This document shows, one piece after another, positions 56,591 to 64,000 of a stretch of 64,000 nt of DNA. This DNA comes from Sipunculus nudus (Eukaryota > Annelida > Sipuncula > Golfingiida > Sipunculidae). How positions within the stretch are numbered: the first letter of the stretch is position 1; each line of letters opens with the position of its first letter. The notes under the pieces were generated by a model, which saw nothing but the letters and a program-made list of their open reading frames with translations, was not told the DNA's origin and did no database searches. The translations under genes were made by a program, and so were the position numbers. The stretch is taken from contig CM049313.1 in assembly GCA_026874595.1 (NCBI GenBank), positions 77,492,659 to 77,556,658 on the forward strand, written 5' to 3'.

Positions 56591-59487
56591 TCTATACTCT
56601 GAAGCGAACTTATTAGTAAAAAGATTACCCTCTATGCTGCCGTTTGGCGTTTGCGCCAAACATTGCCACATTAAAAGAAAAAGAGGCACACATTGGCATG
56701 CTGAGGGGTTTCTCAAGGACTCCAAAGATACATAAACATTTGCAAAAACATGTTCATTATCTCACGCCATTAGTTCATTATGGCTGAGAACAACAGTTTA
56801 CCAGTCAAACCATCCCGGCACACGGACCTCCATATCACCTGTTTTATGCGCTGTTGTGGTTCTGTGTGTCAGTAAACGCAGTTCACGCGAGCACGTGTCT
56901 TTTTACCATGGCAAGAGTGCATGTCCAGAGGTACCCCCAAACAAGGAAAAGTTACATGAAAGAGGAAACACAGAAGAAACGCCGGTTGGAAGCTTGAAAA
57001 AATCCTGATTTGCACAATTGATCGCGCCCGGTGCTGGCTTTTATGCACCTGCGTACCGGAGTAAAAACACGGTTTTAGATAGATATATCGACAGACACCA
57101 TAATATTTTTGTGAATAGTTCCCTTTTAAAGTAAGGTAAGTACATCTGACACATGTTTTTGTTACAATCGATTAGATAAAGTTGCATGTACTACTTTTTT
57201 ATTGCTGAACCATATAGCTACACTGTCAGACGTGGTTTTTTATCTATAGGTGTTTATATATTCACGTGCCACGACATATGTAATATCTTCCGCTGAAAGT
57301 TTATTTTTTATCAATACATGAAAAACCACATACGTCTTACAAGTTCAGTGTCTTTTTTTCACCTGTTTTGGTTCACCATGCACGTGTGTTGAAAAAAATA
57401 TAATCTAAGTTATCTACACAATACTTCCAAACTATACCTACACAACTATGAAAAAGAAAGCGTAACAATACCGTGTGGCCGTGACATGAAAATTTTGCGA
57501 ATGCGCCAAGTTTAGCAAGATGTATTTTTTCTTGAATCACCAAGAAATCAAGATTTTTACTGTTCACTGTTAGTTTGAAGTGTTTATGTTTTCATTCACG
57601 TCACTGATCGCGCCCGGTTAGAGTTTATTACTACTGAGCATAGGCTTTGGTAAATGATTTTAGAACAAATTCATGGCAGACACTATTACATTTCCCACTA
57701 GAGAACACTGTATTTTATGTATACCTAATAAGCCGAGTAATGAATTGTGCATTTAGCTTTACATATACACTCTCTTTTGAAATCCGATATTGCACCTGAT
57801 GCCGGTAACTCATATTAAAATTTTCCCGACACTCAAACCAAGTTCATCAATAATCGCGGGGGAGGGGGGTCAATATTAACATTTCTCCCAATAGTCAGCC
57901 CTACAAAGGGCACATTTTTTCCGGTATACATAATTACATACACAAATAAGAACTTACGCATATACTTGACCGACCTATTCCATTGTGTAATTAAAGCACA
58001 TTCAGCTTAAACAAAGATTAGCGTTTTAATTCGGATCTTATAACTGACTGCACGTGCCGATTTATATATTTGCGTATGATTAATCCTTCCTTTTCTATTA
58101 ATCCATTCCGTTAACATCGACAGAGCTAAGCCGGCTTTCCCGTTTTAACGATTACCTGGTGTACTATCTGGCGGTCCCGTGGTGTAAATCCCGCCACTCC
58201 GTGCTAACAGAGAGATCTGTCACGGCGAGGTGTTCATACGTATCCTGTATACATACACAGTGTATATCGTATTGTCACGTGCCTCAAGATTTGGCTTTAT
58301 ACGGCTTGGATTGGTGTACATTGGCCTGTTTATGCGGCCTTTAAGCGGCAGGCAGGCGTAACTGTTGGTAAACATGTGCCCGCCTTGACGTTTCTAAGGT
58401 CGCGCCCGGCAGGAGCAGACAGGGACCACCCCGCAACTTCTTACAGCACCTTGAATAAATCCGACACACGACATGCACCGACCGGTAAGCTATTTGTATA
58501 TATACCTTACACATGATATTGCGCGCCCTTAATGTAGAGTTAAACGTTCTAAGGACCCTTCATTTGTGGTGTGCCTCGCTGATAATAAACCATGGACCTT
58601 GCATGGGTTGTTTGCTGTCGCTATACAAAACGACAATGGAAACGTACAAAGTTTTGATATTTCTCACGTCTGCAGTTATATTTTACCATGCTGTATAATA
58701 TTTATGGTGTGAATATGGAACTTACAGGTTATCTAGACTCTGGATATATACGTTTTAAGAAGCACTTTGAAAAGGTAAGATTAGATCACGTTCTGAATTT
58801 CATTATTTTAGTTTATTCATTAAATAGTAAAGATTTCAGTAAAGCTATTGAATATAAGGCGAGGCAATATAGTGAAGGAAATCCTGACGTCAACGTTGTT
58901 TTGCCGGTATACTAATCCACCAAAACCAAAATGAAATAAGTCATCTATACTAATAAGCTTAATATCACACAGGGGCTCTGGTTTAATGAATACCATATTG
59001 GCAGAGCTGCCCTCATACACTCAGATACCGGCACGGTCAGAGTGCTTCACGTATAGATAGCGGGTGTTGGCGTCAGAAAATGGAGCAGACGACAGCGGTA
59101 TAAACTCTGTTCCATATGATGTCCCGAGTAGACTGCAGATAAAACCCCCCTTTACCTGTGATGACATTACGGTGACCCTGTAATGTCACACACTTACACC
59201 TGTCACCGTGGTAGTGATTACCGATGTATATGAAACCCAGGGATGTTTGACCATGAAGAGCAAAGCTGGGGTCAGGAAAGACTAACTTAGTGATACTTAT
59301 AGTGATCAATATATACATCGTTTAAAATGAAAGATCTGCAAGTTTTAACGGAACTGTTTAATTCCAAAGCTTTAGCGAAATATAGACCAAAGGGATATAA
59401 AATAACAATACAAATAAAAGACTCTGTTTAAGGAAAGTTATATTAGGGCATTTTTTATATTTCGTGTCCAGTATACCATTTTATTAA
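56591..59487. other. Mostly unique intergenic sequence, possible upstream exons
   Basis: GC content rises in places (56770-57060, 58100-58480). Possible splice donors follow short segments at about 57134 (AAGTAAG|GTAAGT) and 58484 (ATGCACCGACCG|GTAAGC). Either could be a non-coding or short first exon of the FAM184-like gene, but nothing confirms it. A 29-codon basic ORF sits at 56908-56997. Confidence 0.35.
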
Positions 59488-59825
59488 GGCCAAAATAAAA
59501 AAAAAAAGGTATGGTTCTCAGGCACTTTTTTTCAGAAACCAATGCGGGCGGGCGGTTTTTTAATTTTTAATTTTTTTTGGTATGTTTCGATAAAAATATC
59601 AAATAAAGAGTGAAAAGCATGATAATAAAATATTTATTTTGCTAAACAAGTAAAAGCACTACATAACAAAGGAAATTGTATGATTTAAATCTTCTTGAAG
59701 GAAATGTCCAAGCGGCTGCAGCTCAAAATTGTTAAATTTGAAAATCAAAATAAAAATTTTTGATGCGGGGGTTTAAAATTGATGCAGGCGGTGCCTGAGA
59801 ACCATACCTTTATATTTTTTTGGCC
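59488..59825. mobile_element. Harbinger-like MITE (copy 2)
   Basis: The 338-bp intact form starts GGCCAAAATAAAAAA and contains AAGGTATGGTTCTCAGGCAC near the left end, inverted as GTGCCTGAGAACCATACCTT near the right. It ends GGCC and is flanked by TAA on both sides (59485-59487, 59826-59828). It is related to 49072-49611. Confidence 0.8.
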
Positions 59826-59904
59826 TAATAGGTCTCCATTTTATCTTAAGAATATGGGTACGCCACTATATTTTCAATAATCCAAAACACAGCTTAGTCC
59901 AAAA

Positions 59905-60075
59905 TGAATTAAAACCACCTAATCTAATGATAATAAAAATAAAAAGAAATGAAACTACCTATTCTAATAATTAAGAATAAAATGAAAGGAAACTACCTAT
60001 TCAAAGAAGAAAAAGATGAATGGAAACTATCGGTTTGAATAATACAGTGAATGGAAACTAACCATTCCAAGGGCC
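59905..60075. repeat. Minisatellite, ~40-bp AT-rich units
   Basis: About five degenerate copies of AATGGAAACTACCTATTC followed by an A-rich spacer. Confidence 0.7.
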
Positions 60076-61188
60076 CATAATTGAAAACCAGAAACCAAGG
60101 CTTCTGAATGATAAATCCTTTCAGTTACATTTAGTGCATGTACAAAATACATTCATTTAAGGCACTGGATGGCTAAATCTGGCGAAATTAGCCTTTGATA
60201 CGGTTATACATAAGTCTGGTCTTTGGTACATTTACATATTAACAATCAATTGTTTGGAGATGGAATATCAGTAACATGACATACACGGCTGGTCGGCTTG
60301 TGCACTTTGATGATACCCTGTACACGGAGTGCTATTGACTGTTTACATGAAATGTTACCATCCAAAAAGTCTTGGAGTGCCAACAGTTGCAAAACGCTAC
60401 TATATATTAAAATTTGACCCTGCCCCCCCCCCCCTAAACCACTATCATTTAACATTTCCAATTCATGATCAGCCAGGATTCATACAGCCGTATACATAAT
60501 GTATACATGATTAACAGTCCTGTCAGCTGTCAGTCCACATCGTGCCGAACAGAGATTAGCTGTGTTAATTCTTTAAACACCATTTGTTAATTCAAATACC
60601 ACGTCAGTGTTTGAATTCTATTAATGCCAGCATACACAAACCGGGCTTACACAGCTCCAATCGTATATTGTTCTGTCAGAATCAAAGAAATCATTATTCG
60701 CCTTGCAAGTATGTCGACTTCACAGAATAGAAATCGTTACCACTGCCAACATTCACTACAGACAAACACAAGCAGGACCTATAGCTTACTTGTTCTCCCG
60801 GCCACTCTGCCGAGCACGATGAAAATCGTGGGAAAATGAACATTAATGATAGGATTTCTTAGACCGAGACAGGTAATTTAGTCAATAGCTAATTATGTTT
60901 CTTTGACCATATAGTATTAGGACCTCAACAGCGCCCAAACCTGCATCTCTAGTTACACGCTATATATGTTTAAATTATCCCAGAGCTGGTGAATGACCAT
61001 TGCCGTGACTGACAACATATTGACCACTAGTTGCCGGAGACACTGGTCACACAGACATAATGTATCATGCAACTCAATAATCTAATCACCTGGAACATGG
61101 CCAGGTAAACGCCTACATCAGGTTACGTTGATCCACTGACTTATACTAAGATGGTTGGCTTCACAAGACGACTCTTTTAACCTGCTGG

Positions 61189-61190
<2 letters not shown>
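60076..61190. other. Intergenic sequence, no gene seen
   Basis: Short ORFs only. A C-run lies near 60424-60435. Confidence 0.5.
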
Positions 61191-61275
<85 letters not shown>

Positions 61276-61305
61276 AGATGGGGGGGGGGGGGGGGGGAGG
61301 GGGGG
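61191..61305. repeat. (GA)n microsatellite followed by a poly-G tract
   Basis: About 75 bp of nearly pure AG repeats (61196-61275), then GATGGGGG with a long G-run at 61281-61305 broken by one A. It lies about 410 bp upstream of the FAM184-like start codon. Confidence 0.95.
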
Positions 61306-61717
61306 AATAATAGTAGCACTGTATTAAGGCAGTAAACTAAACAATACGGGTTGAATTTTATATTTTTTAATCGGTATACGAAAAGGAACTTTTATGAGGG
61401 CGGATAAACGTAAACATTTTAGTATATTTTAATGCTTTAATTTTGTTTTAATTTATTAACCAATATATTTGAGAGTGTGTTATATTTCAATAAGACTCAG
61501 CAATTTAATTCTAATTTCAGTTTAAATGATGTGACGTATCTCAAAGAGTGCCGGGTGGAGTTGCAGACAACATGGACTATGCACGTAAAACAGTTGCCGT
61601 AGATCTCGACATGAATTATACACGCATATATACGTGAACAGATATACTACATAGGCCTATATGTTTACCATTGACACATCGGATACAAGGGTTTAAACGA
61701 CACCAAACAAAGTAAAA

Positions 61718-62461
61718 ATGGCTGCTCAAAATAAGAAAGGGTTTGACTTTCGTATGTCGAAGAAGGTGGCGGAACTCACCCAAGTTGTTCATATGTTGTT
61801 CCAAAGAAACCACGAAAAAGAAATGGAAATGGAAGCATTGAGAGACGCATACGAATACGAGATCGACCTGGTGATCACGGACGCAAAGAACCAGATACAA
61901 AGCTTGGAAGCGAAGTTGAAAAATTTAGAGAGAAACTCCAACTCTGATAAAGTCAACCTGAAGACGCAGATGGACGCATTTGTGGCTCAGAAAGAGAAGG
62001 AGTACAGGGAAGCGACTGGAGCCTTAGACAAGCAGCTCCAGGAGGAGAAGAGAGAATGCCAAAATGTCCGGGATTTATTAATACGAGCTCAGCAGGACAT
62101 AGAACAGTTACGATCCAACGAGAGTCAGGAAACTTCTAAACTTAGTTTACAAATTCAGGACAAAGACAAAGAACTAGCCTCACTAAGAGCAAAAATTAAC
62201 ACATTAGATAAACAACAAAGACACAAAGAAAGTCAGTCAATCGAACTGAAAGATGACCTCCAAAAAGTGAATGAGAGGTTGCAAAAAGAAAATTTTCACT
62301 TACGAGAAGGTTTGACTGATATCAGCAGAACGAAAGACCAGCTCATTGCCAAGACAAAAAGTTTAGAATTAGAAGTCCGGGCTTTAAAACGAGAACTCTC
62401 CAGAAGACTTCCGGAAAAACCGCAGCCAGAGAGGCAGGCGCTACCAAGTGCTGGCTTCATT
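61718..62461 (+). CDS. FAM184-like coiled-coil protein, first coding exon (partial)
   Basis: An ATG in good context (AAAAATGGC) opens 248 codons ending at TTCATT|GTAAGT (GT at 62462), phase 0. Residues 10-60, including FRMSKKVAELTQVVHMLF and EALRDAYEYEI, match the MSKKIAQLTKVIY...ALKDAHEEEI block at the N-terminus of vertebrate FAM184A. The rest is continuous heptad-type coiled coil rich in E, K and Q, up to a Pro-rich break (RLPEKPQPERQALP). Vertebrate FAM184A is over 1100 residues, so most of the gene lies beyond 64000 or in unseen exons. Family function is poorly known; extended dimeric coiled coil is inferred. Confidence 0.85.
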
Positions 62462-63489
62462 GTAAGTAAAGGTTTGTGCATTTTAGCAAAAGTCAGTGGT
62501 TATTGACGCTAAAATTTGCTATAAAACAAACATTTTTCATCGAAAGCTTTTTTTTTTTTTGCTGCCAAGGCACGAGTATATACAATGTATACTAAAAATA
62601 CAATATATCATGAAAAGAGGCCTCCCCGTGCATGAGCAATCATTATGAACACATTCAGGTATGACCCCTAATATGAGTATCAGGTTTACAGTGGTTGCTA
62701 GGGCTGAAAGGGGCATCAAATTTTGGACCCGAGTACTCAACATTAAATAACCGACTTCGAATCGAGTCGAATCAGGGGTGGAAACAATAATTTAGAATGG
62801 GGGGGGGGGGGGGGGGGATCACATTTTGAGGTCGCGAAGCAGGTGAGCCAAAGCGGGAAGCGAGTAGAATTTTTTGAAAATTCAGGTTGTAATCTTGCAA
62901 TCTGGGGAAACTTAAATGAATTGTATTTTTATATTAGGTGCGCGTCCCCTGCCTTCATGAATAAGACGCCACCTCTTAAAAGATTAAAAGGTAATTTATT
63001 CTGTAGCTCCACTGGCATATGACGTATATATATTGTGCCAGTAGTTCCAATCTTAGCATACATTTTACGTTACATTCAAAGATTGAAAATATAAATAATA
63101 TAAATACTTTTGTATATCTGCCACTATAGTGCATGACGAATTTCCACCTGTTCATTGTAACCTTAGGTCCTTGTGCAAGATTATGGGTGGATAAGAGGTA
63201 CATCGTGGAAGTTACTGTATATGATAACTCTAAAGTAAGATCCTGGTATAGAACTATTTATAGTATATATGGCACGTTTATAAACAAATATATGAATCCA
63301 AACCGTGAGAAGTGTGTGTCAACTCGATGGTTGCATTATAGGTCAGCTCTGTCTGCCAGAATAAAAGCGGCTGCAATTACTCCTGAAAACTTATACTTCA
63401 TGTTCCGCTTATACAAGGTAATTACGGTCTGGTCGACCTGACAAACAAACTGCCTATTTCCCAATCTAAAATATTAACTGAAACAAGAA
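62462..63489. other. Start of the FAM184-like first intron
   Basis: Contains a T-run (about 62549-62560), a G-run (about 62800-62817) and no recognised exon. The ORF at 63133-63441 lacks coding character. Confidence 0.5.
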
Positions 63490-63665
63490 CCTATAATATT
63501 GATACAGAATAAATACAATATTAAATTGACATTTCATGTTGATTCAATATAAATACAAAATTTATTGGAACGTTTCAAGTTGATCCAGCATAATTACACA
63601 ATTTAATTGACCATTCCATGTTGATCCACTCTGAATACAAAATTTAGTGGACCGTTCCATGTTTG
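63490..63665. repeat. Minisatellite, ~41-bp units
   Basis: Four degenerate copies of CATTCCATGTTGATCCA followed by an ATACAAAATTTA.TGGAC type half. Confidence 0.8.
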
Positions 63666-64000
63666 TTTTCCTGAACACATAATACGTTAATGATTTATTA
63701 TAAACTTGCTTACAGAAAATAACTACCAACGGAAGTAAAAGCATATCACCCCCCCCCCCCCAAGGTATATATCAAAAGAATCCTACTAACAGAGCTGTCC
63801 CATAAAAAATGTTTCAGAAAATAGCGGCTGTGATGTAGGCTTACACCTTAACATAACACAAACTGACTTTGGCCTTAAAAGCTAAGGGTCTGGTTATTCT
63901 ATTTGCGAGGCGCCCTGTTTGCAAGATATGAATGCATATTATTATACAATAAAGAACGGAAACAAGCAAATGACATTGTCAGTCAAGCACAAGGAAATCT
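63666..64000. other. Intron or intergenic sequence at the right edge
   Basis: A C-run lies near 63749-63760. Nothing else was recognised. Confidence 0.5.

Noticed and set aside
63133-63441. 102-codon ORF inside the FAM184-like intron
   Set aside because: No recognisable domain, no splice pattern, and AT-rich flanks; a chance ORF is likely.

Overview
This window reads as AT-rich nuclear DNA from an invertebrate animal, most likely a bivalve mollusc. The grounds are multi-exon genes with GT-AG introns and recognisable metazoan products (a MARCH-type membrane E3 ligase, a heparanase-like GH79 enzyme, a FAM184-like coiled-coil protein), a dense load of dispersed repeats of the kind I associate with bivalves (GGTGGCGCCACC palindromes, GACGGACGG tracts, CCTTGACCTTTGACC tandem repeats), MITEs, and many long poly-G/poly-C and (TA)n/(GA)n runs. 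The phylum is inference; no species marker was seen. I found no tRNA, rRNA, CRISPR array or prokaryotic operon.

Layout. 1-330: first coding exon (minus strand) of an unrecognised basic protein whose remaining exons lie to the left of the window. 1671-4857: a large inverted repeat. 4324-25191: two nearly identical direct copies of a block of about 10.3 kb (A 4324-14711, B 14972-25191). Each carries a third-party inverted-repeat arm, a 282-bp dimer, a 544-bp inverted-repeat transposon and an array of 12-bp palindromes every ~130-150 bp; no convincing gene is inside. 25192-26590: more degenerate repeats. 28637-44364, possibly to a promoter near 48.8 kb: a MARCH2/3-like RING-CH ubiquitin ligase gene on the minus strand in four coding exons. 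Its 1.3-kb intron holds a minisatellite copied from the preceding exon end together with its splice donor. Its 12.9-kb intron holds a 10.46-kb composite transposon (33120-43576). That element contains a decayed hAT/DUF4371-type transposase pseudogene joined to a 96-bp Thr-rich repeat, a frameshifted LINE reverse transcriptase on the opposite strand, and a CR1-like LINE tail. 46.6-49.6 kb: small MITEs, some nested. 51429-52946: a complete single-exon heparanase-like gene (plus strand). 53939-56588: a 2.65-kb transposon with inverted ends enclosing ~145-bp tandem repeats that resemble nuclear-receptor half-sites. 56.6-61.7 kb: mostly unique sequence with a second Harbinger-like MITE, minisatellites and a long (GA)n tract. 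61718-62461: first coding exon of a FAM184-like protein (plus strand), continuing beyond the window.

The genes are not an operon and share no obvious pathway. MARCH2/3 proteins act on endosomal and plasma-membrane cargo, heparanases cleave heparan sulfate, and FAM184 proteins are poorly characterised coiled-coil proteins. The main interest is structural: recent large tandem duplication, a repeat born from an exon-intron boundary, and a transposase gene with an expanded Thr-rich repeat at its N-terminal side.
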